Of a stretch of 64,000 nucleotides of DNA, positions 7,543 to 16,163 are shown one piece after another. A program made the position numbers and the translations under genes. The DNA is from DATFVA01 sp963771705 (GTDB lineage Bacteria > Bacteroidota > Ignavibacteria > Ignavibacteriales > Ignavibacteriaceae). The notes below the pieces were generated by a model. That model had not been told where the DNA came from and did not search any database. It saw nothing but the letters and a program-made list of their open reading frames with translations. The stretch spans positions 372,001 through 436,000 of the forward strand of contig CAVYUP010000005.1 in the NCBI GenBank assembly GCA_963771705.1. The letters run 5' to 3'. Each line of letters starts with the position of its first letter. The stretch's first letter is position 1.

Positions 7543-8850
7543 ATGAAATTCAGTGATTTTAAAAAAAATCTGGATGAGGCTACCTCCGGTATTGCTGCTC
7601 CCGATGAACCAATAGAAAAATTAAAAAATCTGGAGGTAATACTTGATATAGTTAAGAGTATTAATAGCTCTTTAATCCTTGATGATGTCCTTGAACTCGT
7701 TTTAAAGAATGCCATAAAATTGACCAATTCCGAAAGAGGATTTATTGTTCTTAAAAACAACTCCGGCGACCTTGAATATAAACTCGGACTCGATTCAGGA
7801 AATAATACTCTCCCTGAATCATTATTTGAGGTTAGTACTACTGTTGTTGAAGACGTTTTTCAAACCGGTCAGTCCAAGTTTATCGAGGGGGCTCAGAGTG
7901 ATAATAATTATGATCCCAGTAAAAGTATCTTAAAGCTTGAGCTGCAGACTATTTTATGTTCTCCCTTGATTACTGAAGGAAAGAAAATAGGTGTAATTTA
8001 CGTCGATAGTAAGTTCCTTCATAAAATACGTGTCAGGGAGATTACAGATACTTTTGAAATTCTGGCGGGACAGGCAGCAACCGCAATCAGGAATGCTCAG
8101 TTATATCATGGCCAGATAAGTGCCTACAACGCGCTCCAGGAAGCAAATACTCAGCTTATAATTGCCGAAAGAAAAGCTCTTAAATCGAGTATCGATAGTG
8201 AGATAGGGCAGTCGCTGCAGGGACTCGTGCATCTGGCTCTTCTCGAAACCGAAAGCCTGATGAGAGTAGTTGAAAAGTCGCATAAAGAATTTGAGTCGGG
8301 CAGCAGCGATATTGATACTATCCTTTTCGACCGGTTTAAACTAAAATTAAAAGTAACTATCGACAGTATACGAAATATTCAGAAATATGCTCAGGTTCTG
8401 CTCGAAACTTCTATCGTGAATTTGAATAAGGATCATGGTGAAATAAATAAGACGGTCCAGTCCGTGATTAAGTACCTTTCGCCGATGAAAAAGTTTAATA
8501 AGGTAACGTTCGAAACCGAATTCAATACTGTTCCGGTCTGTAATTATGATTCGGGACAAATTCAGCACCTCCTGGTTCATTTGTTTACAAATTCTACGGA
8601 AGCAAAAGCTGACGCTACAATAAAGGTGAAAACGTATTCTTCCGGTAATAGAGTGAGCGTAGAAGTAAAGGATAACGGCCCGGGATTTCCGGAAGAAAAA
8701 CTGGGTACTTTGTTCGAGCTTCCTACATCAAAAGGAAGCGGTTATGGACTGTTCCTTTGTAAAAGTATCGTCGACCAGCATAATGGAGGAATTGAAGTGA
8801 TGAAGGATGATTCCGGCGCAACAATTATTTTCTCATTGCCCGTAAATTGA
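7543..8850 (+). CDS. GAF-domain sensor with histidine-kinase-type ATPase, apparently lacking the H-box His
   Basis: 435 aa. Residues about 25-185 form a GAF domain (SINSSLILDDVLELVL, ERGFIVLKNN, SPLITEGKKIGVIYVDS). A helical dimerisation region follows, and a GHKL ATPase occupies about 340-435: N box LFTNSTEAKA, G1 DNGPGF, G2 GSGYGLFLCKSIV. In the position where relatives carry IGHE..N the sequence reads IGQSLQGLVH, so the usual phosphoacceptor His seems replaced by Gln. It may be an accessory ATPase partner or a kinase using another residue. It is cytoplasmic, with no membrane segment. The stop abuts the hybrid kinase gene, so the two are likely co-expressed. Confidence 0.85.
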   Translation: MKFSDFKKNLDEATSGIAAPDEPIEKLKNLEVILDIVKSINSSLILDDVLELVLKNAIKLTNSERGFIVLKNNSGDLEYKLGLDSGNNTLPESLFEVSTTVVEDVFQTGQSKFIEGAQSDNNYDPSKSILKLELQTILCSPLITEGKKIGVIYVDSKFLHKIRVREITDTFEILAGQAATAIRNAQLYHGQISAYNALQEANTQLIIAERKALKSSIDSEIGQSLQGLVHLALLETESLMRVVEKSHKEFESGSSDIDTILFDRFKLKLKVTIDSIRNIQKYAQVLLETSIVNLNKDHGEINKTVQSVIKYLSPMKKFNKVTFETEFNTVPVCNYDSGQIQHLLVHLFTNSTEAKADATIKVKTYSSGNRVSVEVKDNGPGFPEEKLGTLFELPTSKGSGYGLFLCKSIVDQHNGGIEVMKDDSGATIIFSLPVN

Positions 8851-8855
8851 AAATT

Positions 8856-10385
8856 ATGAACGATAAGACAGAAAAATACTTCTCCACCTTTTATGATCCC
8901 TTAATATTCCCGGTTGAGATCATAAATGACAAGGGTAATATAGTCTACGTTAATCAGGCTTTTTCGAAACAATGGGGGTATACTTTAAGCGAACTTAAAG
9001 AGTATAATGTTTTCAAGGATGTTGAATTGAGAAGGAACGGAACGCAGGATCTTATCCGGAAAATCTTTGAGGAACATAATAGTGCCGAAACGGAAAACTT
9101 TGCCGATACTCTTCTTAGAAGTAAGGAAATAACTATCCCGATCTTCAGGACGAATCTTTTTTATATCTCATTCGATAATCTCAGCTATATAGTCTTAATT
9201 CACATGGATCAGACCGAAATGATCCTTACCGAGGAAGAAATAAAAAAAGCACGACTCGGAAACAGGGAGGCTGAAAGGTTAAAGAATACTTTTCTTAATG
9301 TGCTCTCTCATGAACTTCGTACACCTCTGAATATAATCCTTGGTTATTCTTCTATCATCAAAGAGAACCTGAAAGATAAACTTGGTCCTGAGGATAGAAT
9401 TTACCTGGATAACCTGTACAGCGGAAGTGAAAGGCTTTTTAAAAGCATTACTCAAATGCTTGATTTTGCCCAGCTTGAAGCAGGTAATTATAAATTAAAT
9501 ATTCAGACTGTCGACCTTGTAGGAATTCTTAAATCCAGTATCAACTTGATTAAGGGAACGACGTTAAGTAAAAATATCGACGTAAAAACTAATTTCCTTA
9601 AGGATAAAATCTATGTGGATGTTGATGTTCAGAGTACTGAGAATATCATAAACAACTTGTTAAATAATGCTGAAAAGTTTACTAAAAAAGGGTTTATTGA
9701 AATAGAGGCCGATATTCTTGCTGAAAGGGAACTAGCCATCTGCAGGATTAAGGATTCTGGTATAGGTATATCTACTGAATATATGGATCACCTCTTTAAG
9801 CCTTTCAGCCAGGAAGATTTGAATATAGGACGGAATTTTGAAGGAAACGGACTCGGATTAGCTCTGGCTAAAAAATATATCGAAAAGTTAGGCGGGTCTC
9901 TTCTAGTGGACAGTATTAAAGGTGTCGGAACTACTTTTACTTTCACACTTCCGCTTTCTCAGAACATTAGCCACGATCAGGAAAAAATAAAGAGTAATGG
10001 AAGCCGTAAAGAAGTCCTGATGCTCGATAATAGCGGTGAATCTTTTGAGTTGATAAAAGCATTTCTTAAAAATTCTCACTCGGTAAAAGTCTATTCACTG
10101 AGAGAATTCAAAATTGATATTGTTTTGAATGGAAATTACGGCGTTATCATTTTTGATGTAAATCCGAATTTATGGACTCAGAGTCTTCTTATATGTAAAG
10201 ACCTTAAGAAGAACGATCCATATAAACGTCCGATAATTATAATCTCCAGTGAATCAATAGATGCGAGGATATCTGAGTTCTTAAACGCGGGAGCCGATAA
10301 ATTCCTTATTAAACCTTTTTCCAGGTCAGAGCTGGTTCAGTCTCTTGAGGATATTGAAAAAAAGACAGTCCAGTCTATTAGCTGA
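8856..10385 (+). CDS. PAS-domain hybrid sensor histidine kinase with C-terminal receiver
   Basis: 509 aa from the ATG at 8856; a TTG at 8847 overlapping the previous stop is also in frame. Domains are PAS (about 8-120, with NIVYVNQAFSKQWGYTLSEL), HisKA with H-box FLNVLSHELRTPLN (His near 152), a GHKL ATPase (DSGIGI, FEGNGLGLALAKKYIEKLGG), and a receiver at about 385-500 with VIIFDVN (Asp) and FLIKPF (Lys). The receiver starts VLMLDN, so one of the two N-terminal acidic residues is missing. The kinase is soluble, with no membrane segment. It is the only canonical histidine kinase in the first 10 kb and may feed the phosphate-independent sigma-54 activator indirectly. The stop codon directly abuts the convergent crtW-like gene. 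Confidence 0.92.
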   Translation: MNDKTEKYFSTFYDPLIFPVEIINDKGNIVYVNQAFSKQWGYTLSELKEYNVFKDVELRRNGTQDLIRKIFEEHNSAETENFADTLLRSKEITIPIFRTNLFYISFDNLSYIVLIHMDQTEMILTEEEIKKARLGNREAERLKNTFLNVLSHELRTPLNIILGYSSIIKENLKDKLGPEDRIYLDNLYSGSERLFKSITQMLDFAQLEAGNYKLNIQTVDLVGILKSSINLIKGTTLSKNIDVKTNFLKDKIYVDVDVQSTENIINNLLNNAEKFTKKGFIEIEADILAERELAICRIKDSGIGISTEYMDHLFKPFSQEDLNIGRNFEGNGLGLALAKKYIEKLGGSLLVDSIKGVGTTFTFTLPLSQNISHDQEKIKSNGSRKEVLMLDNSGESFELIKAFLKNSHSVKVYSLREFKIDIVLNGNYGVIIFDVNPNLWTQSLLICKDLKKNDPYKRPIIIISSESIDARISEFLNAGADKFLIKPFSRSELVQSLEDIEKKTVQSIS

Positions 10386-11054
10386 TCATTTTAATTTGTA
10401 CAGCTGCCACCAGGGGGTTCGCGGTGATTCATGGTGTTCAAAATGATATCCGAAAAAGTAACAGCTTAACATTCCCCACAAATGATTTTTCTTCTGTGTT
10501 CTTGCGTTGTGAGGTTTCATCGTATGAACGTGAGGATATTTGTGCGGAATATAAGTTCCAAAGTAAAATAGCTGAAGGGTCCCCAGAAATGCGGGTACTA
10601 CCCAGAAGGCAATAATAGACGATTCATTAAACCATATCTTAAGTACATTAAAAAGTGCCGCCATTATAATAAGCTGGGTTATGGTTGTGTAGCGTTTCAT
10701 AAAAACAACCCACCAGATGAAGAAGTTCTGTGACTTACCGTAAAAATCGGGATCATCCTCCAGCCCGGGAGAGGTATGGTGAGCCCGGTGATTTTTAAGA
10801 AGTTTATTATATGATAAGCCCGCAAACAGGAAAGCGGAAAGGGTCCCTGTAATGGTATTAACTATCCTGATTCTGGAAATATTTCCATGCATTGCGTCAT
10901 GGGAGGTGATGAATAGTCCGGTGTAGAGATAACCCTGAAGTATAACATGTAAATAAAAAACCGGGTTCGAAAGTGCCGGCTCTGCGTAGATAAGCGAATA
11001 CAGCAGATGTGATATCCATAGAAGCAGTATCAGCAAAGAAATTATAATTCCCAT
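10386..11054 (-). CDS. crtW: Beta-carotene ketolase, CrtW type
   Basis: 222-aa membrane di-iron oxygenase. It has the CrtW histidine clusters: HDAMH (52-56), HRAHH (89-93), and FGYHFEHHESP (204-211) followed by PWW. It also has FGTYIPHK and DDPDF, which are typical of CrtW rather than of fatty-acid desaturases. CrtW adds a 4-keto group to the beta-ionone ring. It is the last gene of the carotenoid operon, 10 nt after the cruF-like gene. With a CrtYcd cyclase and a CruF hydratase nearby, the substrate is probably a gamma-carotene or myxol-type monocyclic carotenoid (inference). Confidence 0.88.
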   Translation of the reverse strand: MGIIISLLILLLWISHLLYSLIYAEPALSNPVFYLHVILQGYLYTGLFITSHDAMHGNISRIRIVNTITGTLSAFLFAGLSYNKLLKNHRAHHTSPGLEDDPDFYGKSQNFFIWWVVFMKRYTTITQLIIMAALFNVLKIWFNESSIIAFWVVPAFLGTLQLFYFGTYIPHKYPHVHTMKPHNARTQKKNHLWGMLSCYFFGYHFEHHESPRTPWWQLYKLK

Positions 11055-11064
11055 AGGTTCGCGG

Positions 11065-11709
11065 TCAGATAAATAATGATAACAGAATAAAAAAGGTTAA
11101 TTGTATTGTGAAATAGATTTCCGGAATTTTTTCACTCGTTTTTATTTTCATTAGGTCATAAAATATCGAGGCTAGAAAAGAAATTCCAAACCATGAATAA
11201 TAATTTGAAATCGGGATAATTCCTGAATTCCATTCCCAGTAGTTAAGTTTTATCGCCATCGGCTCCAGCATAATATCAAACAAAACAGCAAGTGTTCCCG
11301 TAAAGAGCGCTGTTAAATATATATTCTGATCAATCTGTTCAGCCATCGTAACAGCACCAAGGATCACTATTACCCAGTTGAAACCTATTATTAAAGGAAC
11401 TCCCAGGAACTTAAATCCCAGCGTACTGCCGTATATATAACTTCCGAAAATAATTCCTGTTTTTACCCCGATAACTTCCAGGGTAAACGTCAGGATGTAT
11501 ACAATTAAACACCAGGCTAGAAGATTTAGTTCACCTCTTTTTATGGTAATGAAAAGGACAGCGATACCCGTTAAAAAAAGCAGATATGGCGTGAGCATCA
11601 GCATCAGGGGACGGGTTGATATTATTGCATGGCCGGCTAAGCCAACCAGAAAAATAACACCCAGAAGGATTATAAACCGCTCACGATTCAAAAGATCCTT
11701 CCTTTCCAT
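11065..11709 (-). CDS. cruF: Carotenoid 1,2-hydratase, CruF family
   Basis: 214-aa polytopic membrane protein with about six or seven hydrophobic segments. It carries the CruF/DUF422 signature: EVIGVKTGIIFGSYIYG, LGVPLIIGFNW and LEPMAIKLNYWEW. CruF hydrates the psi end of gamma-carotene-like carotenoids, giving the 1'-hydroxyl needed for 3',4'-desaturation and glycosylation. Its start overlaps the end of the upstream glycosyltransferase gene by 22 nt. Cyanobacterial cruF genes are also found with a glycosyltransferase (cruG). Confidence 0.82.
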   Translation of the reverse strand: MERKDLLNRERFIILLGVIFLVGLAGHAIISTRPLMLMLTPYLLFLTGIAVLFITIKRGELNLLAWCLIVYILTFTLEVIGVKTGIIFGSYIYGSTLGFKFLGVPLIIGFNWVIVILGAVTMAEQIDQNIYLTALFTGTLAVLFDIMLEPMAIKLNYWEWNSGIIPISNYYSWFGISFLASIFYDLMKIKTSEKIPEIYFTIQLTFFILLSLFI

Positions 11710-12782
11710 TGTCTTCTCTTTTTCTTACTTACGATTACTGAATTTATGCCGAGTATTATAAGCATTGTTATCTGCAATGGGTGAAATAGCAGGTTAATTA
11801 AGGTATGCTGTCTGCTTTTAACCGATATTAAAATACGCTGCAGGATTATCAGCATAAAAGGGAAAATAAAGATTTTACTAATAAACACCAGCAGTACGGG
11901 AACGGTAAAACAAAATGTTAAAAAAGTTATCAGAATCAAAAAGATAAATGGTCCCAGTGCGGAGCCGGGGAAAAAGTTCTTTGTAAAGCCTTCAAATGAA
12001 GTTTTGAAGCCGCTGTACATTCTGCAGAATATCTGTTCGCCTCCCAGGTATGTTTTAACGGGGAAGTTATTTTGTTTCAGCAGCCTGGCAAATGCTATGT
12101 CTTCAGTAATGCTGGATTTGAGAGCAAAGTGCCCTCCGGTACTATCATATGCGTAACGCCTGAAAAACATAAACTGTCCATTGGCTGCCGCTAATAAATG
12201 AGACTTATTTGAATAAATAAAATATAAAGGCAGAAAGGTCAGAAGCAGCCAGTTCATTAAAGGTACTATCAGCCATTCTCCGGCCGAGCTTATTTTCTGT
12301 GTGGGAAATACAGATAACAAACCAAGGTTTAATCTTTTAACTTCATTAAAGGCGGAAAGAATGGAATTTTTTTCAAGTATGACGTCCGCATCAATGAAAA
12401 GAAGATATCCACCTGAAGCTGATTGCGACAGCTGATGACATGCCCAGTTCTTACCTGTGAACCCTTCCGGCAGAGGGACTCCTTTTATTATTTTAATCCT
12501 GCTGTCTTTCTCTGAAAATGACGCGGCTTCACAGAAAGTGTTATCTTCTGAGTTATCATCAAGAACAAGAATTTCCAGTTTGGGATAATTCTGTTCTGTC
12601 AACGACTGAAGACAATTTGAAATGTTTCCTTCTTCGTTTCGGGCTGGGATTAAAACTGAAATCAGGTCTTCCCCTGAACTCTCACCCTCATTTTTTATAA
12701 CGGGTGCGGTGAAAAAGTTGTAGATAACTATGAGGCCGGTTATTATTAAAACCGGCAGAACGATATAAAGGGTAATTATCAA
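11688..12782 (-). CDS. Membrane family-2 glycosyltransferase (CruG/CrtQ-like carotenoid glycosyltransferase)
   Basis: 364 aa. It has an N-terminal membrane anchor, a GT2 catalytic core (SVLIPARNEEGNISNC, VLDDNSEDNT, metal-binding LLFIDADV, SITEDIAFARLL), and three or four C-terminal hydrophobic segments. In this operon it most likely transfers a sugar to the carotenoid hydroxyl made by CruF. The start is TTG at 12782, and its last bases form a TTGA overlap with the stop of the acyltransferase gene, which indicates translational coupling. The exact sugar and the CruG versus CrtQ assignment cannot be read from the sequence. Confidence 0.8.
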   Translation of the reverse strand: MIITLYIVLPVLIITGLIVIYNFFTAPVIKNEGESSGEDLISVLIPARNEEGNISNCLQSLTEQNYPKLEILVLDDNSEDNTFCEAASFSEKDSRIKIIKGVPLPEGFTGKNWACHQLSQSASGGYLLFIDADVILEKNSILSAFNEVKRLNLGLLSVFPTQKISSAGEWLIVPLMNWLLLTFLPLYFIYSNKSHLLAAANGQFMFFRRYAYDSTGGHFALKSSITEDIAFARLLKQNNFPVKTYLGGEQIFCRMYSGFKTSFEGFTKNFFPGSALGPFIFLILITFLTFCFTVPVLLVFISKIFIFPFMLIILQRILISVKSRQHTLINLLFHPLQITMLIILGINSVIVSKKKRRQWKGRIF

Positions 12783-13429
12783 AACAATTCCCTGCAGTTT
12801 TTATAATCTGTCAGGGTTTTCAGTCTTTTCAGATTTATATCAAATTCTCTTGTATATGCCTCATAATCATTCCTGATTTCCTCCGCTGAAAATACTCTGC
12901 CGAAAGTGCATACTATATCCGGCCTTTTATCGTTTCCATATTCTATTTTCATAGCAAGAGGAAGTACATACTTCCCGCCCCTCTCTTTTTTAAGTAGTAA
13001 TGTCAGACCGGGTTTTAGTTTTATATCATCTGAAAACATTGATTGGATTTCTCCCTGCGGGTAAAGCACGACAATATTATCATCATCCTTCAGAATATCC
13101 CGCGTGTAATCCATCGTCCTTACTATGCTGACAGGGTTCGACTGATTAATAGAAAATGCTCCAACCTTCCTGAAGAACCAGTACTTGTTCAGCTGTTCTT
13201 CCAGCATCATCGTATATATATTTTTCGGGGTGAGTTTTCTTATAAGATAATAGGTTATAAATCCGTCCCACCACGAAAAGTGATTCGGCGTTATGATCAG
13301 ACCGGGATATTTCTCCAGATCGGGAAGCTCTCCGCTCACATATAAATTGTTAAAATTTTTATGTAACAGATTACTGATATATGGTTCGAATATCCATTTT
13401 GCCCATCGTTTGTGCTCTGCCCTGATCAT
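12779..13429 (-). CDS. PlsC-family acyltransferase (CruD-like carotenoid glycoside acyltransferase)
   Basis: 216 aa from the ATG at 13429, which overlaps the stop of the previous gene as ATGA; a longer frame opens at 13444. It has the HX4D acyltransferase motif in TPNHFSWWDG and the second block LYPQGEIQS. PlsC-like enzymes acylate glycerolipids, but green sulfur bacteria use a related enzyme (CruD) to acylate carotenoid glucosides. The position between a carotenoid desaturase and a glycosyltransferase makes the carotenoid role likely. No strong membrane anchor is seen. Confidence 0.8.
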   Translation of the reverse strand: MIRAEHKRWAKWIFEPYISNLLHKNFNNLYVSGELPDLEKYPGLIITPNHFSWWDGFITYYLIRKLTPKNIYTMMLEEQLNKYWFFRKVGAFSINQSNPVSIVRTMDYTRDILKDDDNIVVLYPQGEIQSMFSDDIKLKPGLTLLLKKERGGKYVLPLAMKIEYGNDKRPDIVCTFGRVFSAEEIRNDYEAYTREFDINLKRLKTLTDYKNCRELF

Positions 13430-14904
13430 AATAACTCTCTGCATATCAGTTCAGAAGCATGTTTTCCGGATAGAAGGACCAGTGGAATTCCTCCCCCGGG
13501 ATGTACGCTCCCTCCGCAGAAGAAGAGATTCTCATAGACCTTTGATTTTATCGGAGGTCTTCTGAAAGCTGAAGGAATACTGTTGGAGGAAAAACCGTAA
13601 ATGCTTCCACCCGGACTTCCGGTTTGGGTTTCTATGTCTAAAGGAGTGAGGGTTTCTTCAAAAACTATTTTATCTGAAAGGTCTATACCGAGAATATTCT
13701 GAATTTTCCTTTTAACTGTCTCTCTGGTTCTGGCCAGTTCATCATTCCAGTCCTGCCCTGAATTATAAGGAGTGTTTACCATTACGAACCAGTTCTCGTA
13801 ACCCGCCGGTGCATCATCAGGCTTATATTTTGAAGAGACGTAAATATAAATAGTGGGGTCATCGGGACATTTATTCTGATCAGATATATCCTCAAATTCT
13901 TTTCGGTAATCTTCGGAAAACAGAACATTGTGCGTCTCAAGAAAATTATAATTTCCTTTTACGCCCCAGTAGAAAACTATACCTGACATCGAAGGTTCCC
14001 TTTTTTCTTCATATTCTTTTCCCAGAAGATGCTGGTATGTTTTTCTTATATCCAGGTTTGAAACCACTGAACTGAAAGCATAATTTTTACTGCCAGCCTT
14101 TAATCCTGCAGCGGAAGAATTGTTGACTAATATGCTCTCTACATTATGCTCTTTACAAAAGGTGACTCCCTGAGACTCCCCCAGCTTTTTAAGTGCCTCC
14201 GGTACAGCTGAAATTCCCTCTTTAATAATATAACTCCCTTGAATTAATTCAACGTATGGAATTATGTTCAAAGTTGCCGGCGCACGGTATGGATCGGATC
14301 CATTATAAGTTGCAAACCTGTCAAAAAACTGAAGGGTTCTTGAGTCACCAAAAAACCTCTTATTTGCGTTATGCATAGTTCTGAAAGGATCGATCTTATA
14401 GGATTTGAGCATTGAATTAAGAGCTTTGGGTTTCAGGAACGATTTAATATTTATTTCCGGGGAACATAAGAATTGATCCGAGGTCAGTTTGTAGATATTA
14501 GCGCAGTATTTCAGGTAATTTTTAACTGAGTTTGCACTATCCTTTGTTTTTGATCCTATTTCGCCGGCTAGTTTATCTGCATCTGAATATGCGTTAATGA
14601 TGGTACCATCAGGATAAAAATACTTGCAGCTTATATCAAGTCTTGAGATGGTAAGATAATCTTCTATATCCAGATTGCAGGACTTAAACAGATCGCGAAG
14701 GATGAAAGGCATTGTAATTACCGAGGGTCCTGTATCGAATCTGAAACCTTCCTTATGCAGATTTCCCGCTTTTCCGCCCGCATAATTATTCTTTTCAAAC
14801 ACAGAAACCCGGAAACCTTTAATGCTGAGATAGATAGCCGCCGAAAGACCGCCTAAACCCGCTCCTATTATTCCTATGTTAATATTCTTTCCAGGTTCAG
14901 ACAT
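13426..14904 (-). CDS. Carotenoid desaturase, CrtI family (probable CrtD, 3',4'-desaturase)
   Basis: 492-aa flavoprotein. It has an N-terminal dinucleotide-binding motif IIGAGLGGLSAAIYLS, then FDTGPSVITMP, and the C-terminal family signature FFCGGSVHPGGGIPLVLLSG. It is the second CrtI-family gene of the operon; the other (16987-18471) is paired with phytoene synthase. That pairing and the presence of CruF make this one the likely CrtD that desaturates 1'-hydroxylated gamma-carotene at 3',4' to give myxol-type products. The assignment between the two paralogues is by context. It overlaps the lycopene cyclase gene by 8 nt and the acyltransferase start by ATGA. Confidence 0.82.
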   Translation of the reverse strand: MSEPGKNINIGIIGAGLGGLSAAIYLSIKGFRVSVFEKNNYAGGKAGNLHKEGFRFDTGPSVITMPFILRDLFKSCNLDIEDYLTISRLDISCKYFYPDGTIINAYSDADKLAGEIGSKTKDSANSVKNYLKYCANIYKLTSDQFLCSPEINIKSFLKPKALNSMLKSYKIDPFRTMHNANKRFFGDSRTLQFFDRFATYNGSDPYRAPATLNIIPYVELIQGSYIIKEGISAVPEALKKLGESQGVTFCKEHNVESILVNNSSAAGLKAGSKNYAFSSVVSNLDIRKTYQHLLGKEYEEKREPSMSGIVFYWGVKGNYNFLETHNVLFSEDYRKEFEDISDQNKCPDDPTIYIYVSSKYKPDDAPAGYENWFVMVNTPYNSGQDWNDELARTRETVKRKIQNILGIDLSDKIVFEETLTPLDIETQTGSPGGSIYGFSSNSIPSAFRRPPIKSKVYENLFFCGGSVHPGGGIPLVLLSGKHASELICRELL

Positions 14905-15583
14905 TGGATAACTTTCCTTTATGTCTTCCGGTAGCCAGGTAAATAAGCAGCCAGAAGGATATCATCGAATATGAATAGAAAAAATCTTCAACCGGAATAG
15001 TTATTACTCTCAATCCCCAAATTGCGTTATTATTATACTCAACTACCGGAAGCGACGTCAGCAGGTAGTTTACAATCAGAAATGGAATATAGGAAATCAA
15101 TATAGAAAGCCAGTAGATCTTTGACTTCAACAAATAATTAAATTTGAATAAACCGGTCAGCAGAAATAAAGCTGAGAAGAGAAGCACTGTAAAAGTATAG
15201 TACTGATCCCTGAAGATAAAAGCAGCGGCTATAAGGATGAGAGCAAAAAATAATACTATACCATTTTTAACTCTCAGCTGTTTTTCAACTACATAGTTTC
15301 TTAGTACTTCATATAAAAATATGCAGCTGTACGGAACTGTTATAAAAAAAAGAATTTCTTCAATAGGAAGATTGAATATGCGGAGACTTCCGACGAACTT
15401 ATTGTTGAAGCTCCAGTCTCCCCTTGATACGGCAATAGAGTCCCATATAAGAAAAACCGCACCGACGATTAACAGAGATATAAATACGCGGGATACATTT
15501 TTGTAATAAGCTGTCCTCTTATCAAAGCTCAGCAGAAGGGGAAATAAAACTATCAGTAAATTTATAATTAAATATGTGCTCAT
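14897..15583 (-). CDS. Lycopene cyclase, fused CrtYcd type
   Basis: 228-aa membrane protein made of two similar three-helix halves. Each half ends in the cyclase signature: LRIFNLPIEEILFF (PIEE at 73-76) and LRVITIPVEDFFYS (PVED at 197-200). This is the heterodimeric CrtYc/CrtYd cyclase fused in one chain, as in Bacteroidota and fungi, and unrelated to flavoprotein CrtY. It closes the psi end of lycopene into a beta ring; CruF acting on the other end implies a monocyclic product. It starts as an ATGA overlap with the upstream unknown gene. Confidence 0.88.
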   Translation of the reverse strand: MSTYLIINLLIVLFPLLLSFDKRTAYYKNVSRVFISLLIVGAVFLIWDSIAVSRGDWSFNNKFVGSLRIFNLPIEEILFFITVPYSCIFLYEVLRNYVVEKQLRVKNGIVLFFALILIAAAFIFRDQYYTFTVLLFSALFLLTGLFKFNYLLKSKIYWLSILISYIPFLIVNYLLTSLPVVEYNNNAIWGLRVITIPVEDFFYSYSMISFWLLIYLATGRHKGKLSNV

Positions 15584-16149
15584 TTGTTTGCATAGGAGGA
15601 GATCAATTCGCGGATTAATCTTTCCTGGTCATTATTCAGCCTTCCCGATTCCAGCATGTATTCTGCCATGCCTTTTTGGATTTCGTGTCCCGGTGAAGTA
15701 TAATCTTTTTTAAGCAGCAGCCAGCATATTTCATCTTTATCAGCTTCTCTTTCCTCCGAATATCCGAGGAATCCGGGCACATGATCCAGAATGGAAAAGC
15801 GCATAAATCTTATCTCAAGGTTTTCGGGACTTTTCTCTACAGCTTCTTCCAGCCTGTTCAATCCTGATATCAGGTGACTTAGCTTGGAGACCGGGTTAAA
15901 AGCATGCTTGGCTTTAAGCGTCTGTAGCCCCCCGTAATAAGCAAGTATTAAGGGACTATAGCTGCTGTAGTCTTCCGAGTATCTGGATATTATGTATTCC
16001 TCAAGCTGATCCACTTTATCCTCATCTTCAACAGCAGCATAAAAGCCGTTCCTCAGGTAATTGATCGAGGAGGTGTCAGTCAGCATTGAAAAGCTATAAA
16101 CCTTCATCGCCAGGAAAAACGAGATTATTATTATATATCTTATTCTCAT
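15580..16149 (-). CDS. Unknown exported protein inside the carotenoid operon
   Basis: 189 aa from the ATG at 16149. A GTG at 16170 overlapping the crtB end is also in frame, but the ATG begins directly with a clean signal peptide: MRIRYIIIISFFLAMKVYSFS. The mature part is soluble and alpha-helical. It has a TPR-like pair (LNRLEEAVEKSPENLEIRFM) and a stretch ILDHVPGFLGYSEEREADKD. No enzyme motif is seen. It sits between crtB and the lycopene cyclase gene, is coupled to the latter by ATGA, and has 14 nt between it and crtB. It should therefore be made together with the pathway and act outside the cytoplasm, perhaps in carotenoid placement or membrane organisation (inference). Confidence 0.75.
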   Translation of the reverse strand: MRIRYIIIISFFLAMKVYSFSMLTDTSSINYLRNGFYAAVEDEDKVDQLEEYIISRYSEDYSSYSPLILAYYGGLQTLKAKHAFNPVSKLSHLISGLNRLEEAVEKSPENLEIRFMRFSILDHVPGFLGYSEEREADKDEICWLLLKKDYTSPGHEIQKGMAEYMLESGRLNNDQERLIRELISSYANK

Positions 16150-16163
16150 GAGATAGCCGTTTC

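Noticed and set aside
10386..11054. Fatty-acid desaturase
   Set aside because: The FGTYIPHK and HFEHHESP...PWW pattern and the operon context fit CrtW ketolase better.
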